Assembly (NCBI GenBank): GCA_900100475.1
Contig: FMTU01000007.1
Location: 1-64,000, forward strand
Reading direction: 5' to 3'
Length of the DNA: 64,000 nt
Origin: Sphingobium faniae
GTDB lineage: Bacteria; Pseudomonadota; Alphaproteobacteria; Sphingomonadales; Sphingomonadaceae
The position numbers and the translations under genes are program-made. This document shows, one piece after another, positions 17,739 to 26,474 of this stretch. The notes under the pieces were generated by a model that did not search any database, was not told where the DNA came from, and was given only the letters and a program-made list of their open reading frames with translations. Within the stretch, counting starts at the first letter, position 1; each line of letters begins with the position of its first letter.

Positions 17739-19027
17739 GACACGGCCTCCAGCCGGGGCATGATCGCTTCCGCTTCCATCATCGTCCGCCATTGCCGCCA
17801 GATGGCGCGTTGGGCGATTTCGTCGGTGATCTGGCCCATGGCGTAACCATTGCCGCCTTGCTGCTCCATCGTCGCGCCGCGCGACAGCAGAACCCAGGGG
17901 TCGCCCCCCGCGCGCAGACCATGCTGTACCCGCCTGAATATTTCGACATCGTCGGGCGCCCCCGCGCCTGCCGGTCCGTAAAAGGCTTCGTGGGCACGCA
18001 GCCGTCGCGTGTTGAGCGCCCTGGGCGCGCCCTTCAACAGCACCGGCAGCAGATAGACTTCGGTCCTGTCAACGGAGATCGGCTGTATCATGCGGATATG
18101 CGAGCCGATGAAGATGACGTTCGGAAAGATCATCAGGTGGACGCTGCCCTTGGCCAGCAGATGACGCCCCCGTTCTTCACCGTGCCGGGCCATCAGCGCA
18201 TCGGCATATTCCCTGACCGGCCCCTCCCCCATGGCGATCGCCGGATTGCTCTGCGATCCCGATCGCATCAGCCCTGTATTGTGCCAGGATGCATGGCCAT
18301 TGCCGAGGTCATACAGATGCGCCTGCGTCCGGCTCGTCGCATGGACCCGCGGGTCGTTGCCGGTCCGCGCCCTGATATTGTCGAAATGGCTGCGATGGAC
18401 GAAATTGGGGTGGTAGCCGTCCATGCTGTTTTCGAGCTGCAGCTTCCAATTGCCGTCATAGACCGTCTTGTGCACCCCCGCGCGCACGTCCAGATCTCCG
18501 TCGGGCGACATGTCGGTGAGGTCGTCCAATTCCGCCAGAACTCCGGCCCCGAGATGTTCGCGCAAGCTCGATCCCTCGCTTCGCAGGCTGGCGAAAACGA
18601 GACCGCGATAATTCTCTACCCTGGCGGCCGGCCGCAGCCCCAGGGTGGAACGATCGAACGCCTCATCATAACGATCCCCATAAGGCACGGCCGCCAGATC
18701 GCCGTTCAAGCGGAACCGCCATCCATGATAGGCGCAGGTGAAGCCATCGGCATTGCCGCGTTCGGCGACGCAGACGGCGTTGCCCCGATGCGTGCAGCGG
18801 TTCATCAACACGCGGACCGCGCCTTCATGATCGCGGACGAAGATGACCGGCTGCCGTCCGATCGCACGCAGGCGGAAATCGCCCGGCCGCGGGATTTCTC
18901 CTTCATGACCGACATAAACCCATGTGGCCGCGAAGATCGCCTCCATTTCCCGCTCGAAAATCGCGGGGTCGAGATAGACGCTGCCATGCACGCGGTCTTC
19001 CTGGACGAGGTCGCCAAAGCTCTTCAT
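17735..19027 (-). CDS. Rieske non-heme iron oxygenase, alpha subunit
   Basis: The 430-residue catalytic subunit of a ring-hydroxylating oxygenase. The Rieske [2Fe-2S] ligands are exact: C78-x-H80-x17-C98-x2-H101. The mononuclear iron site follows in NSMDGYHPNFVHRSH, with the two His ligands, and the third acidic ligand is probably the Asp of PDDVEIFRR. The enzyme would add oxygen to an aromatic or alicyclic ring, using electrons from a ferredoxin and reductase; the ferredoxin at 1788 is of the P450 type, so a separate partner may be needed. The gene is first in a two-gene operon with the beta subunit. Confidence 0.93.
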   Translation of the reverse strand: MKSFGDLVQEDRVHGSVYLDPAIFEREMEAIFAATWVYVGHEGEIPRPGDFRLRAIGRQPVIFVRDHEGAVRVLMNRCTHRGNAVCVAERGNADGFTCAYHGWRFRLNGDLAAVPYGDRYDEAFDRSTLGLRPAARVENYRGLVFASLRSEGSSLREHLGAGVLAELDDLTDMSPDGDLDVRAGVHKTVYDGNWKLQLENSMDGYHPNFVHRSHFDNIRARTGNDPRVHATSRTQAHLYDLGNGHASWHNTGLMRSGSQSNPAIAMGEGPVREYADALMARHGEERGRHLLAKGSVHLMIFPNVIFIGSHIRMIQPISVDRTEVYLLPVLLKGAPRALNTRRLRAHEAFYGPAGAGAPDDVEIFRRVQHGLRAGGDPWVLLSRGATMEQQGGNGYAMGQITDEIAQRAIWRQWRTMMEAEAIMPRLEAVS

Positions 19028-19609
19028 CGCTGCTCCACTCCTTCATCCCGCGCGGGGGCTTCAACCGATAAGGTGCGATCGCGGTCCGGCGACGGGCGAG
19101 CGGAGATAAGCGCCCCGGCTTCGATCGGCGACCTTGCTCATCGCTCCATTATGCGACGCCTTATCCCGACTGTATGATATCGGCACGAAGCTGTGAACCG
19201 AACGGGTGCGCCGCATGCTCACCGAGCGTCCAGCTTTTCGTGCCGAACCGCCAAAGCTGCGGGCTGGCCGTGGAGGGGAGACGTTCGCGGCCATGAAGAC
19301 CGACTCAACCCGCGATGAGCCAGGCGCCCCATCGCTTGCGGCAGACGCTGAGGGATCGGCTGTTCCCGCACTGGGCGAACAGCTCCAACCCACCCAGAAT
19401 ATGCTGGAAATCGAACCGGTCGTGCGGAAAGCGCTCCCCCCCTGGCGGACGCATGGATGTAAAATGCACGACAAAATATGCATATAAGTTATGAATTATA
19501 TATATTCTATCTATTTGACGCATATCGCGGATAGGCAGATGATGCATCTCCATTATCAAGCGTTCCCGCCCGCGAAGCGCATGATCAAACCATAATCGGA
19601 GAGAAAAAG
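19028..19609. other. gene-free, AT-rich intergenic region
   Basis: Nothing coding is supported here. The right half (about 19470-19560) is strongly AT-rich for this genome and includes the core ATATAAGTTAT at 19482-19492 shared with the promoter at 5815. It should hold the promoters of the divergent Rieske operon and the dehydrogenase at 19610. Frames across it show no family signature. Confidence 0.5.
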
Positions 19610-20473
19610 ATTCCTTCCCGCCCTCCTGAAAGCGTCGGCATTGTCGGGCTTGGCGATCAAGGCGCGCCGATCGCCCTGCGCCTGGCCAAGGCGGGTCACA
19701 TGCTGTCTTTTCACGCCCGCCGCGCGGAGGTGCGCGACCGCTTCATGAGCAAGGGGGCGACGCCATTGTCCCTGCCCGACCTCGGCCGTATCAGCGACAT
19801 GCTGCTGGTGGTCGTCGGCGACGAGCATGATGTCCGGAATGTCGTGGTGGAAAGCGGATTGCTGGATGCAATGCGGCCCGGCGCGATCCTGGTGATCCAC
19901 AGTTCCATTCCGCCCGACGCCGTCCGCGCCCTCGCATCGCAAACGGAGATGCGCGGCGTGCACCTGCTCGACGCGCCGGTCAGCGGCGGGCGCGACCGTT
20001 CCTATGCGGGCGATCTCACTATCCTCGTTGGCGGCGAGCCAGCGGTGGTCGATGCCGTGCGCCCCGTCATGACCGCTTATGCCTCCCGCATCGTGCGCGT
20101 GGGTCCGGCGGGCAGCGGGCAGCGCATCAAGTCGCTCAACAATTATTTCTATGCCGCCCATCTCGCGACGGCAGCAAAGATGATCGAACTGATCCGCGCC
20201 TTCGGGTTGGACATCGAAGCGGCGGCCGAAGCTCTGCCTCTATGCAGCGGCTCCAGCGCCGCTTTCGCCATGCAGGCACGCCATATCTTCGAGCGGACGC
20301 AGCATGACAAAGGCGTGGAGCATGCCATGGACCTGCTGACCGGGGTGGTTGAAAGCCTGCGCGCCTCCGCCCGGTCGGCAGGCGTGGATCTGGGACCGAT
20401 CGACCGGCTGGTGGATCAGGGGCTGGCCGGCGAACGCGCCCGCGCGGGGATAGGGAAGCCTGATTTTTGTTGA
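19610..20473 (+). CDS. 3-hydroxyisobutyrate dehydrogenase-like NAD(P)-binding protein, probable ATT start
   Basis: A beta-hydroxyacid dehydrogenase of about 287 residues. The Rossmann motif GIVGLGDQGAPIALRLAKAGH starts near residue 12; the substrate-binding DAPVSGG and the catalytic-Lys region GSGQRIKSLNN follow. The usual start codons are absent: between an in-frame TAA at 19592 and the Rossmann motif there is no ATG, GTG or TTG. GGAGAG at 19598-19603 lies six bases before an ATT at 19610-19612, which gives a normal N-terminus, so ATT initiation is proposed. The first in-frame ATG at 19700 would delete the cofactor motif. A sequencing error is the alternative. Role: oxidation or reduction of a pathway hydroxy-acid. 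Confidence 0.75.
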   Translation: MPSRPPESVGIVGLGDQGAPIALRLAKAGHMLSFHARRAEVRDRFMSKGATPLSLPDLGRISDMLLVVVGDEHDVRNVVVESGLLDAMRPGAILVIHSSIPPDAVRALASQTEMRGVHLLDAPVSGGRDRSYAGDLTILVGGEPAVVDAVRPVMTAYASRIVRVGPAGSGQRIKSLNNYFYAAHLATAAKMIELIRAFGLDIEAAAEALPLCSGSSAAFAMQARHIFERTQHDKGVEHAMDLLTGVVESLRASARSAGVDLGPIDRLVDQGLAGERARAGIGKPDFC

Positions 20474-20650
20474 TGAGATTGCGATCCCCGCGCCAAAGGC
20501 CGTACAGAAGGGCGGGCAAGGCGAGGCATGCGTGCAAAGGTAAACTGCCAGATCATACGATCGCGGCGGGACAGGCTGCATGGGGTCCGCAGCGGAACGG
20601 GCGAAAGATTCTGCCCGACTGACGCGCTCCCCGACCAGGCAGAACAGATA

Positions 20651-20670
20651 TTCACGCGTGCAAGCGTGAA
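20651..20670 (+). promoter_or_regulatory. inverted repeat in the P450 leader
   Basis: TTCACGC (20651-20657) and GCGTGAA (20664-20670) form a 7-base perfect inverted repeat with a 6-base centre, ending 15 bases before the P450 start codon. It may be a repressor operator (a TetR gene lies at 22017) or a leader hairpin next to the ribosome site. No test is possible from one copy. Confidence 0.4.
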
Positions 20671-20685
20671 CGCAATCAGGAGAAG

Positions 20686-21939
20686 ATGATGACGCAAGCA
20701 ACATCCAGGGACCAGATCACGTCGATCACGATGATGGACCCGAAGGTGATAGCCTGCCCCTTCCCGACCTATCATCGCCTGCAGGCGGAACGGCCCGTCC
20801 ACCGTGATCCCCAGACCGGCTATTTCGAAGTCACGCGTTATGACGACATGCGCGCGATCGCGCAGGATGCCGAAACCTTTTCCAACAAGTTCAACCGGCA
20901 GAACAGCCGATCGCAGGCGTTGCAGGCGGAAATGCAGAGGCTCTACGACGCCGCCGGCTTTCCGCCGGTGCCCACTCTGCTGAACAATGATCCCCCGGAC
21001 CATCGCGCCATCCGCTCGCTGGTGGACAAGGCATTCCTGCCGGCGCGGATCGGCGCGCTGCAACCGGCCGTCGCGGCGGAAGCGGCAAGGCTGGTGGACG
21101 CCTTCATCGACCGGCGCCAATGCGAGTTCATGGCGGAATTCGCGATCTCGCTGCCGGTCAACATCATCGCCGATCAACTCGGCGTGGCGCGCGACCAGCG
21201 CCCGGTGGTGCGCGACGGGTCGGACTCGCTGCTGGCCGTCGCCGATCCGATGACGCCCGACGACATGATGCTGCATCATACCCGGCGCATCATCGGGATG
21301 CAGACGCTGATCGCGGAGCGTATCGACCATGCGCGGCGCAAGCCCGACGACACGATCCTGAGTGCGGTGGCGAACGATACCGAGCAGCGGTTCGACATTC
21401 CGCTGCTGGTCCACCTGTTCCAGAGCATCCTTGTCGCGGGCAATGAAACGACGACCAACGCGCTCGGCAATTCGATGCTGATGCTGGTGGACGATCCGGC
21501 GCTCTTCGCCCAGGTCAAAGCCGACCCGAGCCTTGTCCGCGCTTTTGTCGAGGAATCGCTGCGCGTCAAATCTCCCTTCCAGGGCTTCTACCGGGTCGCG
21601 ACCCGCGATACCGAACTGCATGGCGTGGCGATTCCCAAGGATTCGCTGATCGTGCTGCGCTGGGGGGCCGGAGGTCATGACCACGACCAATATGAATGCC
21701 CGGAACAGATCAGGCTGGATCGCCCGAACCTCACCAAGCATCTGACGTTCGGCGCGGGAACCCATTTCTGCCTGGGCAACCTGCTGGCCCGCACCGAAAT
21801 GCGCGCGGCCTTCGCGGAAATCACGCAGCGGCTCGACAATGTGCGGCTGGCCGACGCGCCGGACGCGCGAACGCTGGCGCCGACCTTCTTCAACCAGGGC
21901 GTCGCCCGCATCGACCTGCGGTTCGATCGCGCCGCCTGA
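20686..21939 (+). CDS. cytochrome P450
   Basis: A soluble bacterial P450 of 417 residues. The oxygen-activating I-helix reads AGNETTTNALG, the K-helix ExxR is in EESLRVKSP, and the heme loop is FGAGTHFCLGNLLAR with the axial Cys. It would hydroxylate a hydrophobic substrate using a ferredoxin such as that at 1788. AGGAGA lies just upstream of tandem ATGs at 20686 and 20689; the second has the better spacing. Other CYP family members that carry AGNETTTN with FGAGTHFCLG are linked to terpenoid or steroid oxidation, but I do not assign a family. Confidence 0.92.
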   Translation: MMTQATSRDQITSITMMDPKVIACPFPTYHRLQAERPVHRDPQTGYFEVTRYDDMRAIAQDAETFSNKFNRQNSRSQALQAEMQRLYDAAGFPPVPTLLNNDPPDHRAIRSLVDKAFLPARIGALQPAVAAEAARLVDAFIDRRQCEFMAEFAISLPVNIIADQLGVARDQRPVVRDGSDSLLAVADPMTPDDMMLHHTRRIIGMQTLIAERIDHARRKPDDTILSAVANDTEQRFDIPLLVHLFQSILVAGNETTTNALGNSMLMLVDDPALFAQVKADPSLVRAFVEESLRVKSPFQGFYRVATRDTELHGVAIPKDSLIVLRWGAGGHDHDQYECPEQIRLDRPNLTKHLTFGAGTHFCLGNLLARTEMRAAFAEITQRLDNVRLADAPDARTLAPTFFNQGVARIDLRFDRAA

Positions 21940-22016
21940 TAGCGCGATTTGCCAATCGAGGGCTGCCAGCCGCGCTCCGCTGGCTTGCCTGACGGTCGGG
22001 AAAGCAAAATGATGGA

Positions 22017-22616
22017 ATGTCCATGACCAGACCCGCGAAAATCCGGGAAGACGCCAGGCAAAATCGCAGGCAGATATTATACGCGGCGGAGGCTGTCTTT
22101 GAGCATGACGGCGTCGATGCCCCGCTGTCCGCGATTATCGCGCGGGCGGGTATAAGCCGCGCGACATTCTTTCGCCATTTCCCGGATCGGCAAGAACTGC
22201 TCGCGGCCATTCTCGCACGCACCATCGTCGATCTGGAGCAGGAGATTGATCAGGTGCGGGACCCCGCGCATCGTCTGGCCAGGATCATGGAAGTACTCGC
22301 CGAAGGCCTGGGCGCTCGCCCGTCGCTGAGCAGCTATTGGCTTGGGTGGAACAAGGATCATCCGGCGTTGAGCGAAGCCCATGAAAAGGTGGAAGGGATG
22401 TTCGCGGACGCCATTGGCCCGGCAAAGGAAGCCGGATTGTGCCGCCCAGACCTGACGAGCCGCGATATGGTCATGTTCGCCAGGATGATCGGAACAGCCG
22501 TTCGCGCGGCCTCTCCCGAACAACGGGCCGGGGTGGCGAAGCGTTCGGCCCAACTCCTCCTTGAAGGATATGCCGCTCGACATGCGGCGGCCTCGCCGGG
22601 AGACGATCGGAATTGA
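22017..22616 (+). CDS. TetR-family transcriptional regulator
   Basis: A repressor of 199 residues. The N-terminal helix-turn-helix (about residues 10-55) reads RQILYAAEAVF and then SAIIARAGISRATFFRHFPDRQELL, the family signature. The C-terminal ligand domain has no recognisable subclass. It lies 77 bases downstream of the P450 gene and upstream of the transketolase genes, either of which it may control. Two in-frame ATGs (22017, 22023) are possible starts and neither has a strong ribosome site. Confidence 0.88.
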   Translation: MSMTRPAKIREDARQNRRQILYAAEAVFEHDGVDAPLSAIIARAGISRATFFRHFPDRQELLAAILARTIVDLEQEIDQVRDPAHRLARIMEVLAEGLGARPSLSSYWLGWNKDHPALSEAHEKVEGMFADAIGPAKEAGLCRPDLTSRDMVMFARMIGTAVRAASPEQRAGVAKRSAQLLLEGYAARHAAASPGDDRN

Positions 22617-22758
22617 GCGCAGAGGGCCTGGGCAGCTACCCCACTCTGCCTTGTTGACTCTGTCCATGGAGGCATATAAACGAGACCAATAGTCTCACTT
22701 AATGAGAAGCAGGTCGGATCGCGCGGCCTGACAAGCGGATCGAGGAGGGGAAGCTGTC

Positions 22759-23679
22759 GTGAACGGCCTGCATCTGAACGATGTTCTGGATCGCAATCGT
22801 CCCGCGGAGCCGGAAGCGCTTCGACGCGGCGCCGAAGAATTGCGTCTGGCGATTATCGACCTGATCGACGGCGCGGGTCTGGGGCATTATTCGAGCACCT
22901 TCTCGATCGCTGAACTCCTGACCGTTCTTTATCGGCGGACAATGCGCCTGAAGCAGGGCGACCCGGCCTGGCCGGATCGCGACCGCTTCCTGCTGGGCAA
23001 GGGCCATGCGGCTGTCGGCCTCTGGCCTCTTCTGGCGGAACTGGATTATTTTCCCGCCGACTGGCTGTCCGATTTCGGAAAGCTGGGCGCGCCGCTTACC
23101 GACCATCCGAACATGCGGACCACGCCGGGTGTCGATTTCAGTTCGGGGTCGTTGGGCCATAACCTGTCGGTGGGGATCGGCATGGCGCTGGCCGCGCGGC
23201 TCCAGAAGCGGGACTATCGCACCTTCGTCATCCTGGGCGATGGCGAATTGCACGAAGGACAGGTTTGGGAAGCGGCGATGGCGGCGTCCCACTTCAAGCT
23301 GGGCAATCTTGTCGCCATCGTCGACGCCAATGGCAGTTGCGCGACCGGCTCCACCTCATCGGTGATGAACATCGAGCCGGTAGCTGGTCGTTTTGCGGCG
23401 TTCGGCTGGGCCGCGTCCGACATTGACGGACATGACATAGCCGCGATCATCAAGGCGTTCGACACGCTGCCCGATCCCGGCATGTCCGTTCCGACCTGCA
23501 TCGTGGCCCGCACGCTCAAGGGCAAGGGCGTATCCTTCATGGAAGAGACGCCGCGCAAATGGCACCTTGGCTTTTTGGGCTCCGAAGATCGCGCGCGCGC
23601 GCCGCGACGGAAATCAGGGAAAGGCTCTGAACATGGGGGAAGCGGTAGACGTTTTTTCATTCACCGCGGGCGAGGCTGA
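22759..23679 (+). CDS. transketolase-like protein, N-terminal (TPP-binding) subunit
   Basis: About 306 residues forming the first half of a split transketolase. The thiamine diphosphate motif GDGELHEGQVWEAAMAAS ending in DANG is clear, as are GKGHAAVGLWPLL and SLGHNLSVGIGMA. A GTG start at 22759 follows GAGGAGGGG at ideal spacing. The frame overlaps the next gene by 47 bases. Split transketolases are common in sphingomonad and actinobacterial catabolic loci and may transfer two- or three-carbon units. With the next gene it makes the full heterodimer. Confidence 0.88.
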   Translation: MNGLHLNDVLDRNRPAEPEALRRGAEELRLAIIDLIDGAGLGHYSSTFSIAELLTVLYRRTMRLKQGDPAWPDRDRFLLGKGHAAVGLWPLLAELDYFPADWLSDFGKLGAPLTDHPNMRTTPGVDFSSGSLGHNLSVGIGMALAARLQKRDYRTFVILGDGELHEGQVWEAAMAASHFKLGNLVAIVDANGSCATGSTSSVMNIEPVAGRFAAFGWAASDIDGHDIAAIIKAFDTLPDPGMSVPTCIVARTLKGKGVSFMEETPRKWHLGFLGSEDRARAPRRKSGKGSEHGGSGRRFFIHRGRG

Positions 23680-24610
23680 GGTCGATGGCGGCGAGTCGAT
23701 TGGCGCGGCGCTCGCGAAACTGGGCGACGAGCGTCCGGATATCGTGGTGGTCGCACCCGATCTTTCGGGCGCGCCGATCGCCGCCATCTTCGCGGCGCGC
23801 CATCCTGAACGCGTCTTCGATTGCGGTATCGCCGAATGCAATGCCATGTCGGTCGCAGCGGGTCTCGCCGCTTCGGGCTACATCCCCTTCGTGCTTCAGA
23901 TGGGCGCGTTCAGCGCATTGAAATGTGCCGAGCAGATCCGCACGGACATGGCCTATACGCAGCTCCCGGTCCGCATCCTTTCGGCCTGGTCCGGCCTCAC
24001 CATGGCCTATTTCGGCACCAGCCATCACGCGGTGGAGGATATCGCGATTACGCGGGCCATCGCGGGGCTTACGGTCGTCGCACCGTCGGACCCGCATTCC
24101 GCGCTGGCGCTGCTTCGCTCAACCCTGGATCATCCCGGCCCCGTTTTCTTCCGGATTGCATCGGGTGACGAACCGCGGCTCTACAAGGGCATCCCGTCCG
24201 TGGCGCGTGGTCAATTCCTCCGCCTGCACGAAGGGCGCGACGCCACCATCATCGCGACGGGCCTTGCGATCCATTGGGCATTCGCCGCCGCATCCATGCT
24301 GGAGGGGGAAGGCATCCAGATCGGCGTCCTGGACGCTGTCTATCTGAAACCGCTCGATGAGGCGGCGATTCTGGAGGCGGCGTGGGAGACGGGACGCATA
24401 TTGACCGTCGAAGAACATAATGTCGCCGGTGGCCTCGGCACGGCCGTTGCGGATGTGCTGGCGCGTAACGGCGCGGGCGCGAAGCTGAGTGTGCATGGGC
24501 TGCCGGACGAGCATCTTCTGGTTGCCCGGCCTGCCGAGTTGCATGCCCATTATGGCCTGACGCCTGAAGGGATCGTGGAAAAGATCAGGACGCTCCTGGA
24601 GGCACGGTAG
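23633..24610 (+). CDS. transketolase-like protein, C-terminal (pyrimidine-binding) subunit
   Basis: The 325-residue second half of the split transketolase. The pyrimidine-binding domain has FDCGIAECNAMSVAAGLAASG, containing the catalytic Glu that activates thiamine, and the C-terminal domain has LTVEEHNVAGGLGTAVADVL. The ATG at 23633 lies inside the end of the upstream gene; the frame is open earlier, but this start gives the usual length. Both subunits are adjacent to a zinc alcohol dehydrogenase gene, and the three probably form one transcript. Confidence 0.88.
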   Translation: MGEAVDVFSFTAGEAEVDGGESIGAALAKLGDERPDIVVVAPDLSGAPIAAIFAARHPERVFDCGIAECNAMSVAAGLAASGYIPFVLQMGAFSALKCAEQIRTDMAYTQLPVRILSAWSGLTMAYFGTSHHAVEDIAITRAIAGLTVVAPSDPHSALALLRSTLDHPGPVFFRIASGDEPRLYKGIPSVARGQFLRLHEGRDATIIATGLAIHWAFAAASMLEGEGIQIGVLDAVYLKPLDEAAILEAAWETGRILTVEEHNVAGGLGTAVADVLARNGAGAKLSVHGLPDEHLLVARPAELHAHYGLTPEGIVEKIRTLLEAR

Positions 24611-24634
24611 CGTCTGTAGCAAAAGGAAGGCAGG

Positions 24635-25651
24635 ATGAAGGTCGCGGCCATCATATCGCAAGGGCGTCTGGGCGTGCGCGAGCAGGATATGCCGGAGCCG
24701 GGCGCGGGAGAGGTGCTGCTGCGGATCGGCCGCGTCGGCATTTGCGGCAGTGATCTGCATTATCTTCCCCATGCGCCCGTGGGCGGGGTCATCGGCCATG
24801 AGTTCGTCGGAACGGTTGTGGCTCAAGGGCCGGGGGTTTCCAGCCCGGCGCTTGGCGAGCGGGTCTGCACCATACCCTGCATCGGCTGCGGCCGTTGCGC
24901 GGACTGCCTTGCGGGCGACCCGGTCCAATGCCCCGAAGTCCGTTTCCACGGCGGCGGCAAGCTGGAAGGCATGGGCGGCTTTAGTGAATATGTCCTGGCG
25001 GGCGCGCGCGAGTGCATCCGCCTTCCCGACAATGTGCCCGATGCCACCGCGGCCTTGATCGAGCCATTGGCGGTCGGGCTACACGTCGTCGAAAGCGCCG
25101 CCATGCAACCGGGGGAACGGCTGCTGGTTCTGGGCGCCGGGCCGATCGGCCTTGCCTGCGTGACCTGGGCACGGGCGCTTGGCGTGGGCGATATCGTGGT
25201 GAGCGATCCGCTGGCGGCGCGCCGCGACCTCGCGCTTCGCATGGGGGCGACCGGGACCGTGGACCCCATGACTGTCGAACCCGGCGCTTTCTGCCGGAAA
25301 CGCCATGGCATCGAAGCCGATGTGGTGATCGAGTGCATCGGCCGGCCGGGCCGGCTGGACGCTGCTGCGGCGGCGGCCCGGCGGAGCGGGCGGGTGATGC
25401 TGGCCGGCATGCTGCTGGAGGAAGAAAGCTATAATCCGATGCCGCTTTTCATGAAGGGACTGCGGATACAGTTCGTCATCCAATATGCCCTTCGGCATTT
25501 CGCGCATGCGGTGACGATGCTGGAGCAGGGCCGGATCGACCCCACGCCGATGATCACGGCGCAGATCGCGCTGGATGAACTGCCCGACATGATGGAAAAA
25601 CTGCTGCGGCCAAACCCCCATTGCAAGGTGCTCGTCGCGCCTCATTCCTGA
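24635..25651 (+). CDS. zinc-dependent alcohol dehydrogenase (MDR family)
   Basis: A 338-residue medium-chain dehydrogenase of the sorbitol/threonine dehydrogenase group. Catalytic zinc ligands Cys37 (GICGSDLH) and His55-Glu56 (GHEFVG) are present, and the structural zinc lobe has Cys85, 88, 91 and 99. The Rossmann motif is LGAGPIGLACV. It would oxidise a polyol or secondary alcohol with NAD(P). It is 24 bases after the transketolase genes, preceded by AAGGAAGG, and likely co-transcribed. Its substrate may be the product of the split transketolase, but that is inference. Confidence 0.9.
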   Translation: MKVAAIISQGRLGVREQDMPEPGAGEVLLRIGRVGICGSDLHYLPHAPVGGVIGHEFVGTVVAQGPGVSSPALGERVCTIPCIGCGRCADCLAGDPVQCPEVRFHGGGKLEGMGGFSEYVLAGARECIRLPDNVPDATAALIEPLAVGLHVVESAAMQPGERLLVLGAGPIGLACVTWARALGVGDIVVSDPLAARRDLALRMGATGTVDPMTVEPGAFCRKRHGIEADVVIECIGRPGRLDAAAAAARRSGRVMLAGMLLEEESYNPMPLFMKGLRIQFVIQYALRHFAHAVTMLEQGRIDPTPMITAQIALDELPDMMEKLLRPNPHCKVLVAPHS

Positions 25652-25876
25652 TCCGATCGGCGATTGGGCGGACGGGAATCGCTCTCCATTTTAACTGGTA
25701 TTTTATATACTTCTTTTTTTTGACAATGGCGCCGATGTTTGTCAGACTCCTCCTGTCACGCATTGCCGAGCGTTGCGCGCCAATGACGACAAGATGCAGG
25801 ACGCGACGATCTCGATAGGAGGATCTGAACCCCATGTGTGGCGAATGGGAACAAGCATGCGCTGAAAGGATAGATC

Positions 25877-26110
25877 ATGGCTGACACCTGGCTTCCATCC
25901 CTCACGACTGCGACGCCGCAGGAGGGTTTTGAACTCGCCACCAAGCTGGCCCGTGTCGGGGTGAAGTTGACCCAGCCATCCAGTGAAATTCGCGACAAAT
26001 TGCGCGCGACATATGAGCAGGACGCCGGCCAGCTTATCGCATCTTCGCAAGTGATCGCCATCCATTTTCAGACCGTGTCGGCCGCCAACAACTACTGGCG
26101 GGAAGGATGA
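25877..26110 (+). CDS. small hypothetical protein
   Basis: A 77-residue frame (MADTWLPSLTT onward) with GAAAGGA about 6 bases before the ATG. The sequence is mostly helical, with no Cys motif, signal peptide or membrane segment, and I recognise no family. It stands alone in an 820-base space between the alcohol dehydrogenase and the TonB receptor. The rest of that space (25652-25876 and 26111-26474) shows only an AT-rich stretch near 25690-25730 and the AGTTACCTAGT motif before the receptor. It could be a remnant of a larger gene. Confidence 0.4.
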   Translation: MADTWLPSLTTATPQEGFELATKLARVGVKLTQPSSEIRDKLRATYEQDAGQLIASSQVIAIHFQTVSAANNYWREG

Positions 26111-26474
26111 TTCAGATTTGGGACAGGATGCACCTGTTCCGCGTCTGAAGCAGGATCGAACCCCATATTTGCAGCGAATGCTCGCCACTGTTTCCGGGCA
26201 TCCTCAGGCGTGGCCTGCTGCCTTTCAATCGCGGCAAGCCCATCGCCGCGACAGACCTGCCCCATAATCTTCAATGGAGCGGCTGGAAGCCTGTGTCGTC
26301 TGGTTCGCCCTGCCCCGCTCGTTCACGCTCCAGCCTGAAGAATTGGGCGCCGTCTCCACGAACGCGTGCCACAGACATGAATCAGCAACTTGACATGTAT
26401 ACCAACTTAGTTACCTAGTAAGACAGGTCCGGAACCTGTGATGTTTACCGGACATGCATAAGGGGAGGTAGATC

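Noticed and set aside
17792..19177. 461-codon plus-strand frame over the Rieske alpha subunit
   Set aside because: The Rieske and iron ligands are all on the minus strand; the plus frame is a shadow.
19061..19559. Possible small genes in the gap before the ATT-start dehydrogenase
   Set aside because: Several frames on both strands are open but none has a family motif or ribosome site.
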